Counted from the first letter of the stretch, positions 13,062 to 21,719 are shown. The stretch is 64,000 bases of DNA from Cristatella mucedo (GCA_009760855.2 WPIO01000021.1:4713501-4777500), one strand, 5' to 3'. Made by a program: numbers and translations. Notes: generated from the sequence alone by a model not told the origin.

Positions 13062-14270
13062 GCTCTCACTCGCTCTCACTCACTCTCTTCCTCCCTTCCT
13101 CTCTCTCTCCCCCTCACTTCCCTTCGCTTCCTCTCTCCCTCGCTCTCTCCCTCTCTTTCTCTCTCTCTCCCTTCCTCTCTCTCTCTCTCTCCCTTGCTCT
13201 CTTCCGCCCTCCCCCTCTCCCCCCTCTCTCTCTCCTTCTCTCCCCTCTCTCTCCTTCGCTCTTCCTCTCTCACGGAGCACCTCAAGAGGGGCCTCTAATT
13301 TGAGGCCCCGTGTTTAAGCTGACGAGAAATGGCTCCGGATTTATGTACAAGGACCCTGGCCGACCCGCATACAGCAATTGCTAAGCAAAATCATGCTGGA
13401 GCCACTGCCTACTCGCCTCGGTCAGTTGTTAATTAAATCCTGAAGCGTAGCGTGTTTCTCTGAATCGCCGCGGCCGTATGAGTGCGTAAGTATTGCACTC
13501 TGAAAGTGGGACGCGGGACGCTGAATTACCAGAGAAAGCAGCAGCAGCGACGGACTCTCTGCTCTCCTAGCGAGGCAGGTTGCTTAAGCTTACGACGGCA
13601 CCTGTTTATCGTAGATGCTCGAGCTGACGTATACTCATAATGGACGCAAACGTACTCTCGACGTTTGGACTTGTTCTTCTGCTGATGCTCTTAGTTGAGG
13701 CTCTAGCGAGCCGCCGCTGCGAAAGCCGCTCTTTCGCCGAGTTTGAAGAAGGGAGCCTTTGCGATTGGTCGCAAACGGCGCGAACCGGCGAGGTCGACTC
13801 CTCGCGAACACTGTCTGTCGCCGAGAACGTGGGGGATAGGGGCAGTGTACTGGCTGTTCGTCATGCGCCGCCAGAGGGCGTGCCAGTACTAGCGCTCGAT
13901 TCTCGTGTGCGCGGTTTCCTATAATAATAATAATAATAATGCACTTGATAAAGCATCCTCAGAGGACTTGAGTTTTGCGCCATCTGTAATCGCCTGATTG
14001 CACATGCCGGTAGGCCAGCAAGCAGGGAGTTACAGAAGTCAAGACGGGATGGTCACAAATGCATGGACCAACTTAGATGTGGTATCCTTATCTAAACAAG
14101 CCCGAATTTTAGCAATGTTATGAAGCTAAAAATAGGCAGACTTGACTGTGGAGCTGATATGGTCGTCTAACGAGAGGTCGCTTTGGAACATGACTCCTAG
14201 ATTTCGAGCTGATTCAACAAGAGATATGCTTGCAGAGCCAATTTGAGCATCAGTCTTTCCAATTTAGTGA

Positions 14271-14350
<80 letters not shown>

Positions 14351-17300
14351 TAATAAGCTGTGGTTAATAATCCTACAATTACTAATGGTTATTATCTATA
14401 GTCCGCATAGAAGTGAAAGCCTAGATTGTGCTTGGCAATCACATCAGCAAGAGGGAGAGTATAAACCGTGAAAAGAACCGGACCTAGCACGGAGCCCTGA
14501 GGTACCCCATATTTCAGAGGTACCTCGGAGCATCTTTGTCCATTCACGTCAATACTCTAGAGTCTGCCACTGAGATAGGACCTGAACCGTCGGCTGGCGT
14601 TGTTCGAGTCCCGCATGCGGAATGTGCACTCTGCCGGCCTCGTCGATGCGCACGTGCCCTCGGAATTCGGAGCGAGCGGCTCGACCGTTGGCGTTAGAGC
14701 GCAGCGATGCAGCGGCAGGTGCTGGTCGCCGCGCCTGGAGGTCAGGGTCATTGCCAGCTAGTCGGCGCTCTCTGCGTTGCAGGCGCTACCCGCAATTGGC
14801 GCCGCTCAAGAAGAAGTCTCCGCACGCGAGTAGCAGTGACATTGCGACGTCAGCTGCGGCCTCTACAGTTTTGACCAATAACGTGCACAGCGACAGCAGC
14901 ACCTCGTCCAGCGATGCGGCAAAGATGGGCGCCGACGCATCCGGCCGCGGGAGCCCGGAGGCATCCGCTTCGAAGTGAGCTGACGCACGCGGGGCGCGGC
15001 CGGCGATTGGCGCGTCGGCGGTGGCGTGCGCCCGAAGCGATTCGTGCGAGGCAGCGACGAGTCGGCGCTCCGCCGCCGCCGCTGCTGCTACTTACTGATA
15101 CAATGTCTCTGCAGGCCCCATCCTCCGGTCGTACCGCGGAAGCAGCACGCGGCCAACGAGTCGTCGCCGCCTGTCGTCCGGAATAAGGGCGGCATACCCG
15201 TGAGGCCGCTGAAGCACAAGAGGGAGCTAGTGAAGGACAAGGTCATAGACCTCGATAAAGGTAAACGGTTTGCCGCGAGCTAGCCCGTTGACGAAAAGGA
15301 GTAACGCTGCGACGTGAGCCGTACGACGGTCGCTTCGCTGTTTCAGACGAAGGCGGGCTGTACAAAGCTAAGAATGCCAGCTCTGGTGAAGCGGACACTG
15401 TGGACGATACTGGTGCTAAGACAGAGGTTCCTGTTGATGAACAGAAAGCCGAGGAGGTAGACGAGGTAAGATTGACAACGCAATGCGACGCTTGGGTAGG
15501 CTAGCAGACGCCCGCCCCCTCTTTTCCGGCAAAGCCGCTACGGCGCTGCTGCGGCGGCGGCAACGACTTGGGGCAACTCCGCCGATGCCGAAGCTGTGGA
15601 TAGCGGGCGCGGCGCGGCGCTTTGGGTCGGGCTCTGAGTCGCGGTCCGAGTTGGTCTCGACCGAAGCGGCCGCGTTCGACGACTACTTAACCGGCCGCCG
15701 TGCATAACCTCGCAAGACGGGACTATCGGCGAAAGACCGTCTACTTTTTTAAACAAGAATTTTGAGCTATTGAAAAGACAAAGTCGCAACGCTAATCGTT
15801 TGACCCTATTAAAACCTATTTTAAGTTGCGTACGAGCCAGCCAATTGAAAATGATTCATAGTTAGAACGCGGGATGTCGCTCGTCGCCCACATTAGGGCG
15901 AGTCGAGATAGGCAAGGCCGGGCCCTTGTTAATATTGGCGGTCTCTGTAAGCGATACAGTCTACAAATAATAATAAGTGTCTTACACAGCACCTTAAGAG
16001 AAGCTTATCTGCTGCTTGTCGGCGGTGTTGCACCCTGGGTCGTATGTGCTCGCTCTTGTCCGGGTCGCGGATTTGAGAGGTGCAGTAGCAGACGATTCTT
16101 TATTGCTCACAGCAAGCGGGAATCGATGGCGGCTCTTCTACCCCTAAATAAATCGTGAGGCCGACGACTCGGCTTACCGTCGGCGAGGCTGGCGATAACC
16201 GGGCGACCGCCGCGGGCGGTGCGCGACCTGATCCGACCGCGACGCTCGTCGGCTCAGACGAGGAGCGCCCTCCATCTTCAAAGTGCGCGTGCTCGCGAGC
16301 GCCGGCTGCTTCGCAGAGCGGCCAGACCCGGCGGCGGCGGCGGGCGGGAGTGAGAGGTGGACGGCGGCCATGTCGGGCGTTCGCCGCCGAAGCGTTCGCC
16401 GCCGCGGCGGCCGCCGCGCTCCGCTGAGTGGCTCGTCCGTGCGGTAGGATCCCCGCGAGGCGCGGCGGGAGCGACTGCGTCGCCGACGCGAGAGGCTGAG
16501 GAGAAAGCGAGCGGCGGCGGCCGCCGCCGCCGCTCGCGCGGTCCTGCTGAGCTCGGCGGCCTCGAGGATACAGGCCGCCGCGCGCGCGTTCCTGAGAGGG
16601 CGCGCGGAGGCGAAGAGAGCGCGCGCCGCCAGGATCCAGGCGAAGCTGGAAAGCGCCAGGCGCACGGCGGCCGCCGTGCAGATACAGGCCGCCTATCGGG
16701 GCCACAGGACGCGCGAAGCGCTGCGCGACCGGCGGCGGCGCGAGGCTGCCTCGCAGCAGGCCGCCGCCGCCGTCGAAGCCGCCGCCGCCGCGGTGAAGAT
16801 TCAGGCGGCCTACCGGGGCCACAGGGCCCGAGTCGCCGTGCGGCCGCAGCTTGAGGAGCAAAGGCAGCGGAGGAGGAAGGAGGGGGACGAGCGGAAGGCG
16901 GCCGTCAAAATCCAGGCGGCGTACCGCGGCCACCAAACTCGCGCCAAGCTGCGCGAAGCGGTCGCGGAGCGGCAGCGGACCACCGCTGCCGCTGCCGCTG
17001 CGGCCTTGGAGGCGGCGGCGGCGGCGGCGACCAAGATACAGGCCGTCTATCGTGGGCATCGGTCGCGTCGGCTGGCCGGCGAAATGCGGCGACGCGAGGC
17101 CGGCCAACGGACGGCGGCCGTCAAAATCCAGGCGGCGTTCCGCGGTCACCGAGCTCGCGGCGAGCTGCGGGAAGCGGTCGCGGAGCGGCGGCGGACCACC
17201 GCTGCGGCGGCGGCGACCAAGATTCAGGCCGTCTATCGTGGGCATCGGTCGCGTCGGCTGGCCGGCGAAATGCGGCGACGCGAGGCGAGCGGCAAGCGGA

Positions 17301-17815
17301 CGGCGGCCGTCAAAATCCAGGCGGCGTACCGCGGCCACCGCGAGCGGAGGCGACTGAAAGAGGCGGCTGCCGACAAGTCCAGGACCGCGGCCGCCACGAA
17401 GATACAGGCCGTCTACCGCGGGCATCGGGCGCGCGCGGCGGCGGAGACGCAGCGTCGGGCGCTGGCGCACGCCGTTCGCCGGCACGTCGCCGTCGTGCAG
17501 ATTCAGGGTGCCTACCGCAAGTACCGGTCGCGAAAGGTCAGTCGGGCCGAGCTGGCGGAGCGAAAGCGCCGAGCCGCTGCCGCCACCAAGATACAATCCG
17601 CCTTCCGAGGCCACCGAACGCGCAAGAAGCTGGCTGCCGAGCGAGCGGACGACGGAAGCGTCCACGAAGAGCCCCAGGCCGTCGACCGGCGAGAGGAAGC
17701 GCCGGCCGCCGCGGAGCCGCCGTCGACCGTCGACGGCGGCGACGCGAGCGTTGCGAGCGTCGGCAAGGAAACGGCGAAAGCGGCCGCAGAAAGCGGAGCC
17801 TCGTCTTCGTCGTGA
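4888..17815 (+). CDS. DCDC2-like: Nine-exon gene model: tandem doublecortin domains, disordered linker, IQ-motif array
   Basis: Joined exons are 4888-5210, 5347-5413, 8561-8631, 8779-8910, 9330-9479, 14783-14974, 15115-15260, 15347-15465 and 16448-17815. They sum to 2568 nt, which is 856 codons with the stop, and every junction keeps the frame. DCX1 spans about residues 27-109, DCX2 about 148-235, a Ser/Lys/acidic linker about 249-400, a basic helix then about 12 IQ motifs about 440-800, and a Ser/acidic tail to 855. DCX domains bind microtubules and IQ motifs bind calmodulin-like proteins. DCDC2 relatives act in ciliary axonemes, so a ciliary or cytoskeletal role is inferred. Exons 1-5 are strong on homology. 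The junction from exon 5 (weak donor GTACGG) across a 5.3 kb intron to exon 6 rests on phase only, so this could be two adjacent genes. Intron 5 also holds a separate-looking MAM-like exon, which counts against a single gene. Confidence 0.5.
5347..5413 (+). CDS. Exon 2: end of first DCX domain and linker
   Basis: The acceptor is TTTTAACAG and the donor GTGAGG. Joined to exon 1 the frame gives [16 protein letters not shown], supplying the Tyr that normally follows the last strand of a DCX domain (the FKKLxY pattern). It enters in phase 2 and leaves in phase 0 after PRE. The continuation of the domain across the splice is good support for a 67-nt exon that has no start codon of its own. Confidence 0.8.
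5571..5590. repeat. (CT)n microsatellite
   Basis: A short dinucleotide run within intron 2. Confidence 0.9.
5795..5920 (+). mobile_element. SINE-A copy in intron 2
   Basis: Plus-strand GCTGCAGTGGGTGAGTC, GGTGGTGATAGCCGTGGAGG and CTTCTGCTGCTATACAAACG match the SINE-A body and end. The B-box is degraded (AGGTTGGGTTT), so it is old. Confidence 0.65.
6870..7730 (+). mobile_element. LINE A, 5'-truncated, in intron 2
   Basis: It starts in the RT thumb region ([20 protein letters not shown]), continues through [20 protein letters not shown] and ends with the diagnostic tail GTAAAGTGCCTAGAAAGAG, TTCTGAGGGCGCTATACAAATG and TTTTTATTATTG. It is sense-oriented to the DCX gene and frame-broken. Confidence 0.85.
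7885..7965 (-). mobile_element. SINE-B fragment
   Basis: TTACATGTGCCACAAGGCTCGAGCCCACGAC matches the B-box end of SINE-B in reverse; the head is missing and an (ATT)n patch follows. Confidence 0.5.
8169..8181 (+). promoter_or_regulatory. X-box-like motif in intron 2
   Basis: GTCGTT-A-GGCAAC matches RYYNYY-N-RRNRAC exactly. It lies within intron 2, about 380 bp before exon 3, in sequence that also contains SINE remnants. The degenerate consensus makes chance occurrence likely. Confidence 0.2.
8421..8512. repeat. (GA)n microsatellite in intron 2
   Basis: About 45 GA units just upstream of exon 3. A purine-only strand of this length can form triplex DNA. Confidence 0.95.
8561..8631 (+). CDS. 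Exon 3: inter-domain linker
   Basis: The acceptor is TTTTTACTTGTAG and the donor a strong GTGAGT. It reads [20 protein letters not shown] in phase 0 from exon 2 and ends with TA, which the first base of exon 4 completes to Tyr. The basic [17 protein letters not shown] run leads directly into the first strand of the second DCX domain. It follows a 3.1 kb intron (5414-8560) holding a SINE, a LINE fragment and a long (GA)n tract. Confidence 0.75.
8779..8910 (+). CDS. Exon 4: first half of second DCX domain
   Basis: It reads [20 protein letters not shown], then a [14 protein letters not shown] helix and SGAVRR. This is the classical N-terminal half of a DCX domain (Y-x-NG-D/E, the hydrophobic helix, GAVRRL). 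The acceptor is GGTTGCAG and the donor GTGAGG, leaving phase 2. The donor is followed directly by 29 GGC triplets. The Asp of the NGD motif is Glu here. Confidence 0.87.
8911..9001 (+). repeat. (GGC)29 triplet repeat touching a splice donor
   Basis: Twenty-nine uninterrupted GGC units (8915-9001) begin four bases into intron 4, directly after the donor GTGAGG of exon 4. The transcript would carry a long G-rich tract right at the 5' splice site. Frames through it encode poly-Arg, poly-Ala or poly-Gly and are not treated as coding. Confidence 0.95.
9330..9479 (+). CDS. Exon 5: second half of second DCX domain
   Basis: The acceptor is TTTTATCCTTGCAG. It reads [20 protein letters not shown], then [15 protein letters not shown], which completes DCX2 (a VSSLxEL strand, then YVAxxxEKF). 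Two ends are possible. A weak donor GTACGG at 9480 leaves phase 2 and fits exon 6. Alternatively the frame runs on through an (AAT)n stretch coding Asn runs to a stop at 9574-9576, which would give a 279-residue two-DCX protein. The Asn run looks like a simple repeat rather than conserved protein, so I prefer the splice. Confidence 0.83.
9580..10850. other. Intron 5, no feature seen
   Basis: Unassigned, mildly AT-rich, with a (AAT)n patch at 9525-9570 just before it. No exon with convincing splice sites. Confidence 0.45.
10858..10970. repeat. Compound (TA)n(TG)n microsatellite
   Basis: TATA runs followed by TGTG runs with TATGCATG interruptions. Open frames here are slippage artefacts. Confidence 0.95.
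11145..11250 (-). mobile_element. Diverged SINE-A-like fragment
   Basis: TTATATAGGGGTAGAAGAGC, then GAGATCGAACCCACGACC (reverse B-box) and CAGCTCACC resemble SINE-A in reverse, much degraded. Confidence 0.35.
11251..12965. other. Intron 5, no feature seen
   Basis: The frame at 11863-12141 has no splice or domain support. No repeat family recognised. Confidence 0.4.
12978..13272. repeat. (CT)n microsatellite and long polypyrimidine tract
   Basis: A pure CT run (12978-13056), then CT-rich imperfect sequence to about 13272. Sixty- to 150-residue Ser/Leu or Glu/Arg frames on both strands are artefacts. Confidence 0.95.
13640..13923 (+). CDS. Signal-peptide exon with MAM-like domain start, running into a LINE
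   Basis: ATG 13640 starts a hydrophobic signal peptide ([19 protein letters not shown], cleavage near ALAS-RR), then [17 protein letters not shown], like the opening of MAM domains (FE-x-G-x-LC-x-W-x-Q), and later PVLALDSRV, like the following strand. MAM domains occur in secreted or membrane adhesion proteins. The frame ends in TAA codons supplied by the (AAT)n tail of a minus-strand LINE. GC-rich sequence resumes after the LINE (14591-14753) and reads [20 protein letters not shown] to a TAG. This may be the rest of the protein, with the LINE in a small intron, or the gene may be broken. It lies inside intron 5 of the DCX/IQ model. Confidence 0.45.
13921..14590 (-). mobile_element. LINE A, 5'-truncated, interrupting the MAM-like exon or its intron
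   Basis: It begins with the reversed (AAT)n tail, then runs back through the RT (minus-strand GVPQGSV, with the YADD region disrupted) to near the FxDLSGR motif. A (CA)n tract (14272-14338) has expanded inside it. It ends where CCTGAACCG meets GC-rich host DNA. Confidence 0.8.
14272..14338. repeat. (CA)n microsatellite inside the LINE
   Basis: About 33 CA units followed by (AT)n, replacing part of the RT sequence. Confidence 0.95.
14783..14974 (+). CDS. Exon 6: Ser/Lys-rich linker
   Basis: The acceptor is TCTGCGTTGCAG and the donor GTGAGC. It reads [19 protein letters not shown] and then a Ser/Ala/Asp-rich stretch, low complexity and predicted disordered. It enters with one base completing a phase-2 codon and leaves in phase 2. 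Exons 6-8 join without any stop, and GC-rich codon use matches the DCX and IQ exons. No domain is recognised. It might instead join an upstream exon ending at a possible donor at 14719. Confidence 0.5.
15115..15260 (+). CDS. Exon 7: Pro/Lys-rich linker
   Basis: The acceptor is TGTCTCTGCAG and the donor GTAAAC. It reads [19 protein letters not shown], then [20 protein letters not shown]. The first base completes the AA left by exon 6 to Lys. It is basic, with no recognised domain. Short flanking introns (140 and 86 nt) and consistent phases support it. Confidence 0.55.
15347..15465 (+). CDS. Exon 8: acidic linker
   Basis: The acceptor is CGCTGTTTCAG and the donor GTAAGA. It reads [20 protein letters not shown], then [15 protein letters not shown], and leaves in phase 0. 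The VPVDE...AEEVDE segment reminds me of the acidic region after the DCX domains in vertebrate DCDC2. That is from memory and unchecked. The next phase-0 acceptor in frame is before 16448. Confidence 0.55.
16035..16158 (+). mobile_element. SINE-A, truncated, in intron 8
   Basis: GCTCGCTCTTGTCCGGGTCG, GATTCTTTATTGCTCACAGC and GGCTCTTCTACCCCTAAATAA match the SINE-A body and end. Confidence 0.55.
16448..17815 (+). CDS. Exon 9: array of about 12 IQ motifs
   Basis: The frame is open from acceptor GCGGTAG (16445-16447, itself an in-frame TAG) to TGA at 17813. A basic Arg/Ala helix precedes repeated IQ motifs of the form [53 protein letters not shown] and others, with one degenerate copy (ARIQAKLES). 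These bind calmodulin or EF-hand light chains. VKIQ and TKIQ types alternate, and a two-IQ block of about 190 bp is duplicated. The sequence is very GC-rich, which makes long antisense frames. The tail is Ser/acidic. A possible donor (GTGAGG) overlaps the stop, so an alternative 3' end is possible. Intron 8 (15466-16447) carries a truncated SINE. Confidence 0.77.
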   Translation, partial: DPREARRERLRRRRERLRRKRAAAAAAAARAVLLSSAASRIQAAARAFLRGRAEAKRARAARIQAKLESARRTAAAVQIQAAYRGHRTREALRDRRRREAASQQAAAAVEAAAAAVKIQAAYRGHRARVAVRPQLEEQRQRRRKEGDERKAAVKIQAAYRGHQTRAKLREAVAERQRTTAAAAAAALEAAAAAATKIQAVYRGHRSRRLAGEMRRREAGQRTAAVKIQAAFRGHRARGELREAVAERRRTTAAAAATKIQAVYRGHRSRRLAGEMRRREASGKRTAAVKIQAAYRGHRERRRLKEAAADKSRTAAATKIQAVYRGHRARAAAETQRRALAHAVRRHVAVVQIQGAYRKYRSRKVSRAELAERKRRAAAATKIQSAFRGHRTRKKLAAERADDGSVHEEPQAVDRREEAPAAAEPPSTVDGGDASVASVGKETAKAAAESGASSSS

Positions 17816-18151
17816 GGATGCGCTGCCTACGTGAGTCTGGCTGCTGGCCGTGCGAGGCCACGCCCAACATACGATGGCGAATTGGCCGAAGGTCCGGCGG
17901 CGTGGTTAGCGAGCTCGGTCCGAGCCATTCGGCGTCCTCCGCTGACTACGTCACCTGAGCTAACCCCCATCCATCCAGCCAGTGCGGCAGAGTGCGGCAC
18001 GAGCCGGTGCAAACAACAAATGGCGTCTTCTGCTGCGCTGATGCTCAAGCCGACCCCCCCCCCACTAAGCGTACACTCCCCTAACCTGCGGTTAGCTACC
18101 AGGCTTTCTGCTGTTCACCCGCGCGTACTGCAGCTAACGCGTCGCTTGCAG

Positions 18152-18340
18152 CGTGGCCGAAACGGTGGCTTGCTTTTCGAATCTAGCGAAGCTTATTTGC
18201 AGGAGCTAGCCGGGTAAGCCGTGCTCGCGCTCTTTTTCCTGCACACTGACGCGTTTCACCTTTTCAGCCATTGCCGTCGGACTGTGGGTTTTCGCACTGA
18301 CTCTGGCATTAACAAGGAGACCCGGCTGCGGTAGCTGTCT
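18152..18340 (+). CDS. Possible small exons downstream of the IQ gene
   Basis: Acceptor CGCTTGCAG opens a 62-nt stretch (18152-18213) reading RGRNGGLLFESSEAYLQEL before donor GTAAGC. A second acceptor CCTTTTCAG continues in phase with GHCRRTVGFRTDSGINKETR and a TAG near 18334. This frame does not connect in phase to the IQ exon via the GTGAGG donor overlapping its stop. The pair may be the end of another transcript, an alternative 3' end or 3' UTR. No family is recognised. Confidence 0.3.
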
Positions 18341-18377
18341 AGCCAGCAAATTAAGGTCGCTCGCCAAACGACCATGA

Positions 18378-18383
18378 AATAAA
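18378..18383 (+). terminator. Candidate poly(A) signal for the IQ exon
   Basis: AATAAA, about 560 bp after the IQ stop codon. It would also serve the possible extra 3' exons at 18152-18340. Confidence 0.35.
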
Positions 18384-18399
18384 CGTGGATTGTTCTCTC

Positions 18400-19590
18400 T
18401 TTTTTTGTAGGAGCCAGGAAACGTTTAGCGTGAGTACGCTGTGCAAAGTACGCGCTATGCCGAGCCGCCTGTCTGTCACGTGGATGACGTGTCCTCCGAG
18501 CTGTCACGCTGCCGTCGCGGCTGCTGTTGGCCATCTGTTGCTCTCTGTTGCCGGCAGCGCTTCTCGTACGGCGTTCTGTATGATTTTTCCCCTTCAATGG
18601 CTGCGCGAGTAACAACAACGCGGTTTGATGTGCCACTGGCCGATTTCTCGTCAGCAGTCACTGAAGTTTCTAGCTGGTTGAAGTTCGTTTTCAGTCTCAG
18701 TTCACTTCAGTTAGTTTTCACTGGCAAAACATTTCCGTTTTCTCCCGAACTTAACAGTCTACAGCGTCGGCCCAAAAAATTTAGCGCATCGCGAACAAAC
18801 AAAATAATCTCAAACCTTGCAGGTTCTTACCAAATTAATGCCTGCAGGTTCTTACCAGATTAATGCCTAAAATGATACAGCATGGCAGCTGATGCTTACT
18901 AGGTGCGAAAAGCGTGTGCATTGACAGAGTTTCGAGTGGGTGGGCAAGTCAACCATTGAGCCATTGAGCCACAGCGACTGCCGCAGTGCTGGGCAGCACT
19001 TTCCTTCGTCAGTGCTGCTGCTGCTGCTGCTGCATCGTGCTGCTGCTGTGTCAGTGCTGCTGCTGCTGCGATAACTTGAACTGCGGCGGAGCCGCCAGAG
19101 GAATGTGACGCCGATGCGTTGGCAATGGCCGGGTGCTGGACCGACTTAATGTCATCCTTAATTAAGCAGCGCTTACTTGGGCTAGCCCACTGCTGACTCT
19201 AGAGGTAGCTTGAATTCTCACCTCTCGCTAGCCCACCTGGCCTGCTACCAGTTTCTGACGACAGCGTTGGAGGTTTCTGGGTCAAGGTGCACCTGATATT
19301 CCCAGCTCTGCTAGCTGACATCTGAAGCACAAGTGTAGGAAGACGGGGAGGCGTAGACGCCTCGTTGACTCGCTAGGCCGCGGTACTTACCGACACGGGC
19401 TGTGATCTGTGGCAACAGTGCCATGCAGTTGAAATGCGCCAGAATCAGCCAGAATGGGCCGGAAAGAGAGAGAAGCTTTTGTCAAGACGTGCTTTAGCAT
19501 AGTTGGTGTACTCCCCAAATGAATCAGTTGCTACTGATCAATCAAAAAGCATAACTTTAGCTCGGAACTAACTTTTAACAATGTAAACGG
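18400..19590. other. Intergenic, (CTG)n patches only
   Basis: Short GCTGCTGCT runs at 19015-19075 and a local duplication of GCAGGTTCTTACCA near 18820-18860. No gene recognised. Confidence 0.45.
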
Positions 19591-19595
19591 CACGG

Positions 19596-20130
19596 GACTT
19601 TCAAGCAGCCTATCGAATTCAAGGTTCTGTCACTTCTTTTAGGTTTCTCCACTCTTTGGCTCTAGCCTACTTATCAGAACTCTCCTTCAGCGGGACAAGC
19701 ATCGTACAACCCGCCGTTCTGAGTCAAGCCGTTAGACTATGCCTCGAGAGAACCTCAAATCCTTTGGAGACCGCGCCTTTAGTTTATATGTCCCCAAAGC
19801 CTGGGACTCACTCGCGACTGATGTCATGACATTCACTGACATGACGACATTTAAGGAGTAAATTTTTAGATTTAAGTTTAAAGCACCTGTTTATTTAGAG
19901 CATTTAGTTGTCCTTAAGATTCATCTTTCGCGTGCTTATGCACTTGTGGACACTTTGAATGCTGCCGCTAACCACATTTTCAAGTTGACCAGGTGTATGT
20001 CGCATCTAACAATGTTATACTTGATGACATTGCAAATTTTACCACTAATCACTTGTTAATGCTTCCTTTACAGCCCAAGTAAAGTGTGTAGAAAGAGACA
20101 CAGTTCTCTGAGAGCGCTATACAAATGTAA
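19596..20130 (+). mobile_element. LINE A 3' fragment
   Basis: RT C-terminal sequence (TTCAAGCAGCCTATCGAATTC onward) through the tail AAAGTGTGTAGAAAGAGACA and GAGAGCGCTATACAAATGTAA. Old and frame-broken. Confidence 0.8.
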
Positions 20131-20517
20131 CCATTTTCTTATTAGTAAGTAATAGTCATGCTCATCCGAGTTCACCCTTAAATGGCCAAGAGGTCGACCA
20201 GACACTAATGTGCCGAGATTTTATGGTAGGAGTCTTGTTTCCATAAAACTCAGGTGAACAGACCTCCACTCATCATAGCTCGGCGTTGCAATGTCCCTAG
20301 CCTGCAGTTGCGTGTAGGTGCTAAAGCCTGTTGTTAAATAGCAGTGAGGACAATGTAGGCTTCCATTTGCTAAGTTTGCATATCGAGCTTGGCTAGTGCA
20401 CCATTCGCGGTGTAGCATTAGAGCATGTCCTCCGATGAATACATCAGCTATGTATATTGCTGCTGTCGACCAGGACTCTCTGCCGCCGCTTATGTTCAAG
20501 CACGCGTAACAGAGAAT

Positions 20518-20627
20518 GCACCTATAGCGAGCACATGCACCTATAGCGAGCACATGCACCTATAGCGAGCACATACACCTATAGCGAGCACATGCACCTA
20601 TAGCGAGCACATGCACCTATAGCAACC
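20518..20627. repeat. 19-bp tandem repeat, about six copies
   Basis: The unit GCACCTATAGCGAGCACAT is repeated almost perfectly; one copy has ACACC and the last decays. Confidence 0.95.
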
Positions 20628-20634
20628 ATCGGGG

Positions 20635-21660
20635 CGCTTGTCGCATTCGCCAAGCAAAAACTGCTGGCTTTCTTCTACGCGGGTGGTTGTCGGGTTTGAT
20701 TGTCAAGTGTGTCACTGCTGTTCCGGTCGTGCTCGAATAGCATGGCTCTTTATATATACGAGCCAACTGTTTCTTGGAGAAGACCAATGGGCAAGTTAGA
20801 GAGACGGAGAGAGAGTATAGCCCCTAGCTAAAGTTCGTGTTCAAAGAACTAGATGCTGGAGAGTAGAGCTGGTACAGTATGCTGGCTACATATTGAAACT
20901 CTTTCCCAGCGCTATGATATCGATTATCGAGCAGTCGAGTCTCTGCGTGGGTGCTATCCAACTCCTTAAATGGTCGCACGACTGAGCTACTGTGACTCCA
21001 CAATAAAATCACTCTTGCTTTTGTTGCTGCTGCACACACAGGAGTGCATCACACATATTGTTCACACAAATAGAATGGTTTGCAGACTCATTGATGTTGG
21101 ATAGTCGCTCAAAATCTGGTGGGACTTGGCGTCTTCGATGGAATAGTGCGGACTAGGCCGGTGGGACTAAGCTAAGCATACATAGCCTCCATCTACCGAC
21201 TGCTCGACTCGGCTGCGATGGCAGCAATAGAACTTGTCTTTCCAAAGAATCAGAATTCGAATGCAGGCAAGCGTGTCTGCATGTCTATCCTCCATCATCT
21301 GGCTGAATCACGCTCCGGCATTTGCCAGGATGGCTCCTTTGACCGCCACTAGAAGAAAGTAAAATAATAGCAGAGCTTGTTTGGATACTCCCCACTCCTA
21401 TAATTAGCATGTGTATCTATGAGAGCTGAATATAAAAGACTTGCGCCTCCAGAACTTGATGCCAGAGAGTTAGGTTGGCATCAGGCTTTTGCTTCGTCGA
21501 CTTGTTTATGCTGCATTATGTGTGCTCAATGTAATAGACAAATGCATATATTGCAGGCTCATAAAGTCGCAGTACATATCTAACTACCAGAGAGAACAGT
21601 CGATCGTGCTGGCTCAACTCGCTGTTTCACTGTGATGACGACGTCGCAGTTTCTCAAAAG
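20635..21660. other. No gene seen
   Basis: Unassigned sequence. It could belong to the Gypsy-like element whose integrase remnant follows. Confidence 0.35.
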
Positions 21661-21719
21661 TCACTCCGAGTCACTTGATAACAGTGCCTTGCTCAGCTAC
21701 ATTCACAAGGAGTGTATCT

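Noticed and set aside
12846..13317. Ser/Leu-rich and Glu/Arg-rich frames on both strands
   Set aside because: Microsatellite translation. The same applies to the tracts at 10.8, 22.4, 37.4, 38.2, 39.7 and 39.9 kb.
14622..14978. Single 118-residue ORF across the start of linker exon 6
   Set aside because: Only the part after acceptor 14782 joins in phase with exons 7-8. The upstream part is probably intron or MAM-gene sequence in another frame.
16100..17665. 521-residue open frame on the minus strand
   Set aside because: It is the antisense shadow of the GC-rich IQ array. The plus strand has clear IQ motifs, and the minus frame has only Arg/Pro/Leu-rich repeats.
20221..20559. 112-residue minus-strand frame
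   Set aside because: It partly overlaps the 19-bp tandem repeat and has no recognised domain or splice context.
20518..20627. CRISPR-like array
   Set aside because: Direct tandem units with no spacers, in a eukaryotic genome.
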